Source of the DNA: Brevundimonas sp. UBA7534
GTDB lineage: Bacteria > Pseudomonadota > Alphaproteobacteria > Caulobacterales > Caulobacteraceae
Direction of reading: 5' to 3'
Assembly (NCBI RefSeq): GCF_002479325.1
Contig: NZ_DLMO01000181.1
Span: forward strand, 1 to 35,066
Length of the DNA: 35,066 bases
Positions within the stretch are counted from its first letter, which is position 1. Every line of letters starts with the position of its first letter. This document shows positions 1-6,443 of the stretch, one piece after another. Position numbers and translations under genes: made by a program. The notes under the pieces were generated by a model, which did no database searches, was not told where the DNA came from, and saw nothing but the letters and a program-made list of their open reading frames with translations.

Positions 1-1088
1 ATCTCGTCCAGGGTGCGGGCCATGACGCGGATTTCGGACGGCGCGTTCATGGCCTGGACGGGACGCACCGAGAAGCGGCCCTTGGCGTAGATGGCGGCGA
101 CCCGCTCCAGATAATCCAGCCAGCGGATGAACAGCCGCTCCGACAGCAGCATCACCGCCGCGAAGGCCGTCAGCCAAGCGCCCAGCGGCAGCAGCAGGGC
201 GCCGATCGGATTGAGGCGCGCCCACGACAGCAGGCCCGGCGACGGCGCAGAAATCAGCACATAGAGGTCGCCGCCCGCCAGCGCGGCCCCGGCGTAGTCG
301 CGGCGGTGGCCCCGGCTGTCCCGGGCCTCGAACACCGCCGCCCCGTCGTTCCGCGCCCGCTGGACCCAGCCAGCCACGTCGCCGCCGCCGGAAAGTTCAA
401 AGGCGCTCGCATCGCTGGCGGTCAGCAGGCGGCCGGCCCCGTCGGTCAGGGCCGTCTCCGATCCCTCGGGCAGGGCGCGGTCGCTGGTGTCGGGCTGCAG
501 GGTGGCCAGGGGAATGACCGCCGCCATCGCGCCGTCGAACCGGCCCATCGGACGCTCGGCCCGGATGGCCACGATCAGCGCCGGCGGGTAGTCGGAATCG
601 GCCGGGGCGCGCATGACGACCAGGTCCTCGCCGGCGCGCAGCCGGGCGAACCACCGCGAGGTCGCGGCAGGGGCGACGCCGGAACGGAAGCCTTCGGGGC
701 GGCCGGAGGCGCAGACCGCATCTCCCGTCGCGCTGACGCGATAGAGACCTTCGTAGCCTTCAAGATCGCCGACCAACGCCGACAGGCGCGGGGTGCAATA
801 CGGGCCGAGCGCGGCGGGGCTCAGCGCGCGCAGCAGGACCTGCGCGCTGTCCAGTCGGGCCTTGGTCGACACCGACGACCGTTCCGCCGCCAGCTGCAGG
901 TCGATGCGCCGCGCCTCGGCCTGCTGGCGGAAGTCGGCCTGGGTCTGGATCAGGCTCAGGATGAAGATCGGCAGCAGGGCCGCGGCCATCGCCAGGCCCA
1001 TGCGGAAGCGGATGCCCTGAAGACGATCCGGCCGCCAGCCGAACCGTCGGGCGGGTGATCGCCCCGTCGTTCTGCTTTCGGCGGGCAC
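1..1088 (-). CDS. phyK: PhyK-type sensor histidine kinase, N-terminal part (cut by left edge)
   Basis: An open leftward frame of about 362 codons runs off the window edge, so the kinase core itself is not seen. It starts at GTG 1088, only 6 bases after the sigT stop; ATG 1001 is an alternative start that would begin at the first membrane helix. The layout is a short basic cytoplasmic head, TM1 (about residues 30-46), a periplasmic sensor region of about 240 residues, TM2 (about 292-313), and then a HAMP-like segment ending in IRVMARTLDE. In Caulobacterales the kinase next to sigT is PhyK, which phosphorylates PhyR under stress. The assignment rests on location and architecture. The HWE/HisKA2 catalytic domain should lie just left of position 1. 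Confidence 0.8.
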   Translation of the reverse strand, partial: MPAESRTTGRSPARRFGWRPDRLQGIRFRMGLAMAAALLPIFILSLIQTQADFRQQAEARRIDLQLAAERSSVSTKARLDSAQVLLRALSPAALGPYCTPRLSALVGDLEGYEGLYRVSATGDAVCASGRPEGFRSGVAPAATSRWFARLRAGEDLVVMRAPADSDYPPALIVAIRAERPMGRFDGAMAAVIPLATLQPDTSDRALPEGSETALTDGAGRLLTASDASAFELSGGGDVAGWVQRARNDGAAVFEARDSRGHRRDYAGAALAGGDLYVLISAPSPGLLSWARLNPIGALLLPLGAWLTAFAAVMLLSERLFIRWLDYLERVAAIYAKGRFSVRPVQAMNAPSEIRVMARTLDE

Positions 1089-1094
1089 CTGTCG

Positions 1095-1706
1095 TCAGTC
1101 CCGGGCGCCGCTCAGGCGATCCGCTTCCCCCAGAATGGTGCGCATGGCGTCGCCGGCGGCCTGGCCGTCACGGGCGTAGCCGCCGCGTTCCAGCGTGGCC
1201 AGCAGCGCACGGCGCGCGCGGCTGACGCGGCTCTTCACTGTGCCGACGGCGCAGCCGCAGATCTCGGCCGCCTCCTCGTAGGCGAAGCCCCCGGCCCCGA
1301 CCAGGATCAAGGCTTCGCGCTGTTCTTCCGGCAGGGTCTTCAGCGCCTGGCGCAGTTCGTCCAGGGCGACGGGCGCCTCGGGGTCGTCGACCGCCACCAG
1401 CGTCCGTTCGGCCGCTTCCTGATCCAGCTGCGACTGGCGCCACGACCGGCGCTTTTCGGAATAGAACTGGTTGCGCAGGATCATGAAGGTCCAGGCCTTC
1501 ATGTTGGTGCCCATCTGATAGCTGGCGCGCGCGTCCCACGCCTTCATCATGGCGTCCTGGGCCAGGTCGTCGGCCGCGGTCGGGTCGCCGGTCAGGGTGC
1601 GCGCGAAGGCGCGCAGATGCGGGATCAGGGCGACAAGCTGGGTCTTGAAGGCGTTGTCGTCGCTCGACGGCGGCTTGGGCGCCGCGCCCAGGCGAGAGGC
1701 GCTCAT
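1095..1706 (-). CDS. sigT: ECF sigma factor of the general stress response (EcfG/SigT)
   Basis: This 203-aa protein has sigma region 2 at about residues 25-95 (LIPHLRAFARTLTGDPTAAD, then DLAQDAMMKAWDA) and region 4 at about 120-180 (LPEEQREALIL, then GTVKSRVSRARR). This is the EcfG (ECF15) type that directs RNA polymerase to GGAAC-N16-CGTT promoters. Its ATG overlaps the nepR stop as ATGA, so anti-sigma factor and sigma factor are translationally coupled. The kinase gene follows after 6 bases. Without stress NepR holds the sigma factor; phosphorylated PhyR releases it. The operon has an exact EcfG promoter ahead of nepR, which implies positive autoregulation. The family and the locus are both clear. 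Confidence 0.95.
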   Translation of the reverse strand: MSASRLGAAPKPPSSDDNAFKTQLVALIPHLRAFARTLTGDPTAADDLAQDAMMKAWDARASYQMGTNMKAWTFMILRNQFYSEKRRSWRQSQLDQEAAERTLVAVDDPEAPVALDELRQALKTLPEEQREALILVGAGGFAYEEAAEICGCAVGTVKSRVSRARRALLATLERGGYARDGQAAGDAMRTILGEADRLSGARD

Positions 1707-1906
1707 GCGCCACCTTCGTTCGAGCGGTTGTCCGCGCGCTTCAGAATGTCGAGGAATTCGTCGGGGACCGGCTCGTTGACGACTTCGTCGAACATATGCC
1801 GCAGCTTGACCCCGATGGCCTGCTGTCGAAGCCGGGCCTCTTCCAGACCGGCCGTCCCCGCCTTCTCATCGACCTTACGATGCGGGGATTCAGAAGAATT
1901 AGTCAT
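1703..1906 (-). CDS. nepR: NepR anti-sigma factor
   Basis: This is a small acidic protein of 67 aa from ATG 1906; a GTG at 1924 would add six residues. It carries the NepR core (IGVKLRHMFDEVVNEPVPDE, then FLDILKRAD), the two-helix region that grips EcfG sigma and, alternatively, the sigma-like domain of PhyR. N- and C-terminal tails are short and polar, as is usual for the family. It is the first gene of the leftward nepR-sigT-kinase operon, overlaps sigT by ATGA, and sits about 50 bases behind an exact EcfG promoter (1956-1980). Its role is to sequester SigT in the cytoplasm until phospho-PhyR titrates it by partner switching. Confidence 0.95.
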   Translation of the reverse strand: MTNSSESPHRKVDEKAGTAGLEEARLRQQAIGVKLRHMFDEVVNEPVPDEFLDILKRADNRSNEGGA

Positions 1907-1955
1907 AGACAGAACACCGCCCACCCAACCTGCAGTGCAGAAATGCAGCGTCGAT

Positions 1956-1980
1956 AACGTCGCCCCACGTCGGCGGTTCC
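1956..1980 (-). promoter_or_regulatory. EcfG/SigT promoter for nepR-sigT-phyK
   Basis: Read leftward, GGAAC (1980-1976), exactly 16 bases, then CGTT (1959-1956). This is the full EcfG consensus. Transcription should begin near 1948-1950, about 43 bases ahead of the nepR ATG. It implies that the stress sigma factor transcribes its own operon. Confidence 0.9.
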
Positions 1981-2021
1981 TGCCTTACCGCCATTTAATG
2001 CTCAAGCTTGTCCTTTCCAGC

Positions 2022-2046
2022 GGAACCGTGACGCCGCTGGCACGTT
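2022..2046 (+). promoter_or_regulatory. EcfG/SigT promoter for phyR
   Basis: Rightward GGAAC (2022-2026), 16 bases, CGTT (2043-2046), an exact EcfG consensus. The -35 elements of this promoter and of the leftward nepR promoter lie 41 bases apart, back to back. The predicted phyR leader is about 55 nt. Confidence 0.9.
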
Positions 2047-2107
2047 TCGTTCCGCTGTAGCGCCTCTCCTTGGGTTGGAGGGGCCATTAGTCGGGGAATT
2101 CCGGAAT

Positions 2108-2902
2108 ATGAGCCTTCTGGCCAGACTTGCGCCGCACCTGCCCTATGTCCGCCGCTACGCCCGCGCGCTGACCGGGGACCAGGCGACCGGCGACAACTAT
2201 GTGCGCGTCGCGCTGGAGGCGCTGGCCGCCGGCGAACAACAGCTGTCGCCCGACATGACGCCGCGCGTCGCCCTGTATCATGTCTTCCACGCCATCTGGG
2301 TGTCGACCGGCGCCCAGCTGGAGGACGCCAGCGGGGTCGAGGCCCGCGACGACGCCTCGCGCCGCCTGCTGCGCATTGCGCCGCGCTCTCGTCAGGCCTT
2401 CCTGCTGACCGCGCTGGAGGGCTTCACCCCGTCCGAGGCCGCTCAGATCCTGTCGGCCGACCCGCGCGAGGTCGAGCGCCTGATCAGCGAGGCCCAATCC
2501 GACATCGACGCCGAACTGGCCACCGACGTGCTGGTGATCGAGGACGAGGCCATCATATCGGCCGACATCCAGAGCCTGGTGAAGGAACTGGGGCACCGGG
2601 TCACCGGCGCCGCCACCACCCACGACGAAGCCATCGACGCCGTGGCCCGCCACAAGCCCGGTCTGGTCCTGGCCGACATCCAGCTGGCCGACGGCTCGTC
2701 CGGCATCGACGCGGTCAAGGACATCCTCAAGAGCATGGACGTGCCGGTGATCTTCATCACCGCCTTCCCCGAACGCCTGCTGACCGGCGAACGGCCCGAG
2801 CCCACCTTCCTGATCACCAAGCCGTTCCAGCCGGAAACGGTGAAGGCGGCGATCAGCCAGGCGCTGTTCTTCCATCCGTCGCGGCAGAAGCAGGCGGCCT
2901 GA
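2108..2902 (+). CDS. phyR: PhyR, anti-anti-sigma response regulator of the general stress response
   Basis: The 264-aa protein starts at ATG 2108 (MSLLARLAPHLPYVRRYARA), which matches the usual PhyR start; an upstream in-frame ATG at 2075 would add an 11-residue tail not typical of the family. Residues 1 to about 130 form an EcfG sigma-like domain that mimics the sigma factor to NepR. Residues about 135-260 form a receiver domain with the acidic pocket (VIEDEA), phosphoacceptor Asp190 in LADIQL, and the conserved Lys in ITKPFQP. Phosphorylation exposes the sigma-like domain, which then binds NepR and frees SigT. The gene diverges from nepR behind its own EcfG promoter and ends in a strong terminator. 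Confidence 0.96.
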   Translation: MSLLARLAPHLPYVRRYARALTGDQATGDNYVRVALEALAAGEQQLSPDMTPRVALYHVFHAIWVSTGAQLEDASGVEARDDASRRLLRIAPRSRQAFLLTALEGFTPSEAAQILSADPREVERLISEAQSDIDAELATDVLVIEDEAIISADIQSLVKELGHRVTGAATTHDEAIDAVARHKPGLVLADIQLADGSSGIDAVKDILKSMDVPVIFITAFPERLLTGERPEPTFLITKPFQPETVKAAISQALFFHPSRQKQAA

Positions 2903-2923
2903 TCGACGGCGCGATCCCAAGGA

Positions 2924-2957
2924 AAAGGCCCCCGGAGCGGACGCTCCGGGGGCCTTT
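2924..2957. terminator. Bidirectional intrinsic terminator between phyR and the 119-aa membrane protein gene
   Basis: A 16-bp perfect inverted repeat (AAAGGCCCCCGGAGCG and its complement) with A and T runs at the outer ends, between two convergent genes. It can end transcription in both directions. Confidence 0.9.
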
Positions 2958-2975
2958 CTCTTTGTTTGGTCGTCT

Positions 2976-3335
2976 TTAGTTGGACGGTTCGGTCGGCGCG
3001 TTGACGTTGGGCGCCTCGCCGGTGGGAACCGGTTGGGCCTCTCCGGTCGGGCCGGTGGGCGCGTCCGGCGTCGGCGCGGCGGCGCCTTCGCCCTGGAAGG
3101 CCTGGGCGTCCACCGCCTGGGCTCCATTGTTGGCGTTGGTCTGAGAGAAGCCGCCCTGGCTCACCAGCCACAGACCCAGCAGCAGAACGGCGGCGGCGCC
3201 GGCCGAGACGATCAGCAGCCACAGGATCCGAACGCCGGGCCTGCCCTGGCGGGTGTCGCGCGCGTCCACCGGATGGCCCTGGCCCTCGTTGGGGCGCGGG
3301 GCTTCGGGGGTTCGGTTGGGGTCGAGTTGAGTCAT
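2976..3335 (-). CDS. Stress-regulon single-pass membrane protein, function unknown
   Basis: This 119-aa protein is not one I recognise. From ATG 3335 it has a polar, Pro/Arg-rich cytoplasmic head of about 35 residues, one hydrophobic helix (about 36-59, VRILWLLIVSAGAAAVLLLG), and a low-complexity tail rich in Pro, Ala, Thr, Gly and Glu that contains the repeated motif PTGEA. The likely topology puts the tail in the periplasm. An exact EcfG promoter (3374-3398) lies about 30 bases ahead of the ATG, which makes it a direct member of the general stress regulon. It converges on phyR with a shared terminator. A signal-anchor reading of the helix is likely; no catalytic motif is visible. Confidence 0.85.
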   Translation of the reverse strand: MTQLDPNRTPEAPRPNEGQGHPVDARDTRQGRPGVRILWLLIVSAGAAAVLLLGLWLVSQGGFSQTNANNGAQAVDAQAFQGEGAAAPTPDAPTGPTGEAQPVPTGEAPNVNAPTEPSN

Positions 3336-3373
3336 GTCAGGCCTCCCGCCTCTATTCCTTGGGTCCGAGATTG

Positions 3374-3398
3374 AACGCCGGTCAGGCTTGGCTGTTCC
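3374..3398 (-). promoter_or_regulatory. EcfG/SigT promoter for the 119-aa membrane protein gene
   Basis: Leftward GGAAC (3398-3394), exactly 16 bases, CGTT (3377-3374). Predicted start near 3366, with a leader of about 30 nt. It stands back to back with a rightward EcfG promoter 27 bases away. Confidence 0.88.
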
Positions 3399-3425
3399 GG
3401 TGGCGCAAAAAACGTCCCGCCAGGC

Positions 3426-3450
3426 GGAACCCGCTTCGCCGGGCGCCGTT
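3426..3450 (+). promoter_or_regulatory. EcfG/SigT promoter for a candidate small RNA
   Basis: Rightward GGAAC (3426-3430), exactly 16 bases, CGTT (3447-3450). No ORF starts within the next 200 bases, and a strong intrinsic terminator ends about 120 bases downstream, so the expected product is a short non-coding RNA. Confidence 0.85.
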
Positions 3451-3456
3451 ATCGGC

Positions 3457-3574
3457 CTGCGGAGGCGGCGACGCCCCCCGACTTGATCGGCCCCAAAACC
3501 GATCTGTCGCCTCCGCGCCTCATTCTCGATGATGCCACTCCCAAGGCGGTCCGCACGGACCGCCTTTTTCTTTT
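3457..3574 (+). ncRNA. Candidate stress-induced small RNA, possibly a GsrN counterpart
   Basis: The bounds are inferred: the start lies about 7 bases after the EcfG -10 element (3447-3450), and the end is the T-run of the terminator at 3543-3574. Length would be about 118 nt. The 5' half can fold with outer arms GGAGGCG (3461-3467) and CGCCTCC (3508-3514) around an inner hairpin GATCGG (3485-3490)/CCGATC (3499-3504). Two C-rich stretches stay unpaired: six C at 3474-3479 and the CCCCAAAA loop at 3491-3498. Such stretches can pair with Shine-Dalgarno sequences. Caulobacter GsrN is a SigT-dependent sRNA of about this size that uses a C-rich 5' loop on katG mRNA. Existence of an sRNA is well supported; homology to GsrN is inference. 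Confidence 0.75.
3543..3574 (+). terminator. Intrinsic terminator of the candidate stress sRNA
   Basis: AAGGCGGTCC (3543-3552) pairs with GGACCGCCTT (3557-3566) over a GCAC loop and is followed by a T-rich tract. It lies 77 bases ahead of the next gene (ATG 3651), so that gene needs its own promoter or read-through. Confidence 0.92.
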
Positions 3575-3650
3575 CTTGCGCGTCGCGTCTCGACGACGCC
3601 TGCGCCTGCGCTAGTATGCGTCCTGAAAAAAAACTCATGGGAGAGCAGGC

Positions 3651-4670
3651 ATGGCCCGAACCAATCGTCAGTGGGTGTTGCGTCAACGGCCCAAGGGCGC
3701 GATCCAGGACGGCGACTTGGAACTGGTCGAGAGCGCCATCCCCGACCTGAAGGAATCGGAGGTTCTGGTCCGCACCGTCTATCTGTCGCTGGACCCGACC
3801 AACCGCACCTGGATGAACGACGCCGAAGGCTATCTGCCGCCGGTGGGTCTGGGCGACGTCATGCGGGGCCTGACCTTGGGCGTGGTCGAGGACAGCCGAT
3901 CCGAGAAGTTCAAGGTCGGCGACGTCGTCATGCCGATCTCGGGCGGCTGGGCCGACTATGCGGTCGTGCCCGAGGCGGGCCTGCGTCCGGTCCACCACGC
4001 GCCGGGCCTGCCGCTGACGGCCAACATGTCGGTCCTGGGCATGACCGGGCTGACCGCCTATTTCGGCGTCACCGACGTGCTGAAGGCCAAGGCGGGCGAA
4101 ACCCTGGTGATCTCGGCGGCGGCGGGCGCGGTCGGCTCGATCGCCGGCCAGGTGGCCAAGCAGCGCGGCTGCCGCGTCATCGGCATCGCCGGCGGCCCTG
4201 AGAAGTGCGCCTGGCTGACCGACGAACTCGGCTTCGACGCAGCGGTCGACTACAAGAACGAGGACGTGGGCGAAGCGCTCGATCGCCTGGCTCCGGACGG
4301 GATCGACCTGAATTTCGAGAACGTCGGCGGCGACATCATGATCGCCGTCTTCAATCGGCTGAAGGTCCACGGCCGCATGGCCGTCTGCGGCCTGGTCTCG
4401 TCCTACAACGCCACGCGCATGCCGCCGTCGCCGAACTTCGGCCGGATCATCACCCACCGCCTGAACATCCAGGGCTTCCTGGTGCTGGACTACGCCCCGC
4501 GCGCCAAGGAGATGGTCGCCGAGATGGGGCCGTGGCTGGCGGAAGGGAAGATCAAGTGGAAGGTCCACGTCGACGACGGGCTGGAAGGCGCCGTCTCTTC
4601 GCTGAACCGCTTGTTCACCGGCGATCACGACGGCAAGCTGCTGGTTCGCGTCTCCGAAGAACCGGCCTGA
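3651..4670 (+). CDS. NADP-dependent zinc-free MDR reductase (curcumin reductase / CurA-like family)
   Basis: This 339-aa protein starts at ATG 3651 behind a GGGAGAG ribosome site. It begins with an Arg-rich segment and YLSLDPTNRTWMND, typical of the leukotriene-B4 dehydrogenase / CurA branch of medium-chain reductases. A Rossmann domain follows with the nucleotide loop in SAAAGAVGSIAGQVAK and FENVGGDIM further on. There are no zinc-ligand cysteine clusters, consistent with an NADPH-dependent enoyl or double-bond reductase. It is the first of four closely spaced rightward genes. The exact substrate cannot be read from the sequence. Confidence 0.88.
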   Translation: MARTNRQWVLRQRPKGAIQDGDLELVESAIPDLKESEVLVRTVYLSLDPTNRTWMNDAEGYLPPVGLGDVMRGLTLGVVEDSRSEKFKVGDVVMPISGGWADYAVVPEAGLRPVHHAPGLPLTANMSVLGMTGLTAYFGVTDVLKAKAGETLVISAAAGAVGSIAGQVAKQRGCRVIGIAGGPEKCAWLTDELGFDAAVDYKNEDVGEALDRLAPDGIDLNFENVGGDIMIAVFNRLKVHGRMAVCGLVSSYNATRMPPSPNFGRIITHRLNIQGFLVLDYAPRAKEMVAEMGPWLAEGKIKWKVHVDDGLEGAVSSLNRLFTGDHDGKLLVRVSEEPA

Positions 4671-4684
4671 AGGATCGACCGCCC

Positions 4685-5092
4685 ATGAGCGACCCGCTGC
4701 TCGTCCATTTCGAGGATCTGGAGGTGGGGCAGGTCGTTCCGCTGGGGGCCTGCGCGGTCGACCAGGGCGCGCTGGACGTCTTCGTCGAGCGGTTCCAGCC
4801 CGGCTGGGACGTCGCCTATGGCGCGCCGGACGCCCTGATCTATGTGCTGTGGAGCCGGCTGGCGGCCGACAAGGCGGCCGGCTGGGCCCAGACCAAGGTG
4901 CTGGCCGTGGACGGCCTTCGCTACATGCGCAATCCGCCGGCGGGCGAACTGCTGCGCGGGCGGATGACGGTGATGGGAAAGGATCCCGTGGGCGACGAGA
5001 AGGGCATCGTCATCGCCTCGCACGACCTTCTGGACGAAGGCGGTCGGCTGGTCTTCTCGGGCCTGACCCGCGCCCTGTTCTCGCGGCGCTGA
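4685..5092 (+). CDS. MaoC-like hot-dog fold protein
   Basis: The 135-aa protein starts at ATG 4685, 15 bases after the reductase stop. The N-terminus (FEDLEVGQVVPLGACAVDQG, then ALDVFVERFQPGWDV) resembles the entry strand and first helix of MaoC-type dehydratases and hydratases. The C-terminal half (LRGRMTVMGK, then RLVFSGLTRALFSRR) fits the remaining hot-dog strands. It probably binds an acyl-CoA or similar thioester as a homodimer. The usual catalytic Asp/His pair is not obvious, so it could be a non-catalytic or divergent member. The neighbouring reductase and FAH-family hydrolase suggest a shared small-molecule pathway. Confidence 0.72.
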   Translation: MSDPLLVHFEDLEVGQVVPLGACAVDQGALDVFVERFQPGWDVAYGAPDALIYVLWSRLAADKAAGWAQTKVLAVDGLRYMRNPPAGELLRGRMTVMGKDPVGDEKGIVIASHDLLDEGGRLVFSGLTRALFSRR

Positions 5093-5096
5093 CGCC

Positions 5097-5354
5097 ATGA
5101 CCGACGAACTGGACGTGATGGCCCGCGAGGAGCTGGACGCCGCCTGCGCCCTGCCGTTCGCCGACATCCGCAAGGTCACGCCGTGGGGCGACAGCTTCAC
5201 CGGCTTCGCCCCCTCGGGCCGCGAGGTCGAGGTGGAGCGTCGCTATCTGTGGGCGGTCGCCCCGGCCGGCGCCGTGGTGGTCGAGGTCGAGGTGCGCGAT
5301 CCCGTCGCCCGCGCCGGCGCCGAGGCCAAGACCCTGCTTCTGGCCCCCGACTGA
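5097..5354 (+). CDS. Conserved-looking hypothetical protein, 85 aa
   Basis: I do not recognise this protein. It begins at ATG 5097, 4 bases after the hot-dog gene stop, so it is probably co-translated. It has an acidic N-terminus (MTDELDVMAREELDAACALP), a central KVTPWGDSFTGFAPSGREVE, then an alternating hydrophobic stretch (YLWAVAPAGAVVVEVEVRD) that reads like beta strands. No signal peptide, membrane helix or metal motif is visible. Codon use matches its neighbours and the spacing is operon-like, so it is very likely a real gene. It may be a partner or lid subunit for one of the adjacent enzymes, but that is inference only. Confidence 0.75.
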   Translation: MTDELDVMAREELDAACALPFADIRKVTPWGDSFTGFAPSGREVEVERRYLWAVAPAGAVVVEVEVRDPVARAGAEAKTLLLAPD

Positions 5355-5375
5355 ATTTCCGGCTAGGCCAGGGGC

Positions 5376-6395
5376 ATGAAACTCGCCTCGCTCAAGCACG
5401 GCCGCGACGGCCGCCTCGTGGTCGTCTCCAGCGACCTTCACTGGTTCACCGACGCCTTCCTGATCGCGCCCACCTTGCAGGCGGCGCTGGACGATTGGGA
5501 TCGTTGCGAGCCGCAGTTGCGCGCCCTGGCCGAAAGCCTGGAGCACGAGGCCGTGCCGCGCGGGCGCTTCCGCGAGCATGAGGCCGCCAGCCCCCTGCCG
5601 CGCGCCTATCAGTGGGCCGACGGCTCGGCCTATGTGAACCACGTCGAACTGGTGCGTAAGGCGCGCGGCGCCGAGATGCCCGACAGCTTCTGGACCGATC
5701 CGTTGATGTACCAGGGCGGCTCGGACGGCTTCCTGGCCCCGCGCCAGCCCATCCCCCTGGCCGACGAGGCCTGGGGCTGCGACCTGGAGGCGGAGGTCGT
5801 GGTCGTGACGGGCGACGTGCCCCAGGGCGCGACGCGGGAGGAGGCGCTGGCCGCCGTCCGCCTGGTCGGCCTGGTCAACGACGTCTCGCTCCGGAACCTG
5901 ATCCCGGCCGAACTGGCCAAGGGTTTCGGCTTCGTCCAGTCCAAGCCCGCCAGCGCCCTGTCGCCTGTCCTGGTCACGCCGGACGCCCTGGGCGAACGCT
6001 GGAAGGACGGCAAGCTGCATGGCGAACTGACCGTCCAGCTGAACGGCCAGGATTTCGGCAAGGCGGACGCCGGGGTCGACATGACCTTCGACTTCGGGAC
6101 GCTGATCGCGCATCTGGCCAAGACGCGCGCCCTGAGCGCCGGCACGATCATCGGCTCGGGCACGGTGTCGAACCGCGACGCCGACGGCGGTCCCGGTCGG
6201 CCGGTCGCCGAGGGCGGGCTGGGCTATTCCTGCATCGCCGAGGTCCGCACGGTGGAAACCCTGCTGCGCGGCAAGCCCGAGACGCCGTTCCTGGCCCACG
6301 GCGACACCGTGCGGATCGAGATGCTGGACGACCGCCGCCACTCGATCTTCGGCGCCATCGAACAGAGCGTGGAGCCGCTTTCGCGCGACGCCTGA
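5376..6395 (+). CDS. Fumarylacetoacetate hydrolase family protein
   Basis: The 339-aa protein starts at ATG 5376, 21 bases after the previous stop. An N-terminal domain (about residues 1-85) precedes the FAH catalytic fold. Metal-site elements are visible in DLEAEVVVVTGDV (acidic ligands) and VNDVSLRNLI (Asp). GSGTVSN and GLGYSCIAEVRTVETL match the C-terminal part of the long FAH-like bacterial proteins. Family members are Mg or Mn enzymes that hydrolyse C-C bonds of diketo acids, often at the end of aromatic catabolism. Whether it acts on fumarylacetoacetate itself cannot be decided, since no homogentisate genes are adjacent. Confidence 0.88.
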   Translation: MKLASLKHGRDGRLVVVSSDLHWFTDAFLIAPTLQAALDDWDRCEPQLRALAESLEHEAVPRGRFREHEAASPLPRAYQWADGSAYVNHVELVRKARGAEMPDSFWTDPLMYQGGSDGFLAPRQPIPLADEAWGCDLEAEVVVVTGDVPQGATREEALAAVRLVGLVNDVSLRNLIPAELAKGFGFVQSKPASALSPVLVTPDALGERWKDGKLHGELTVQLNGQDFGKADAGVDMTFDFGTLIAHLAKTRALSAGTIIGSGTVSNRDADGGPGRPVAEGGLGYSCIAEVRTVETLLRGKPETPFLAHGDTVRIEMLDDRRHSIFGAIEQSVEPLSRDA

Positions 6396-6443
6396 CACGT
6401 CTAGTCTGGTCCCGGCCTCAAGGGGGAGGCCGGGGAACCCGTC

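Noticed and set aside
3027..3050. GGAAC followed by a partial -10-like sequence, read as a possible further EcfG promoter
   Set aside because: It lies inside the coding part of the 119-aa protein gene on the wrong strand for any gene, and the CGTT element is not intact.
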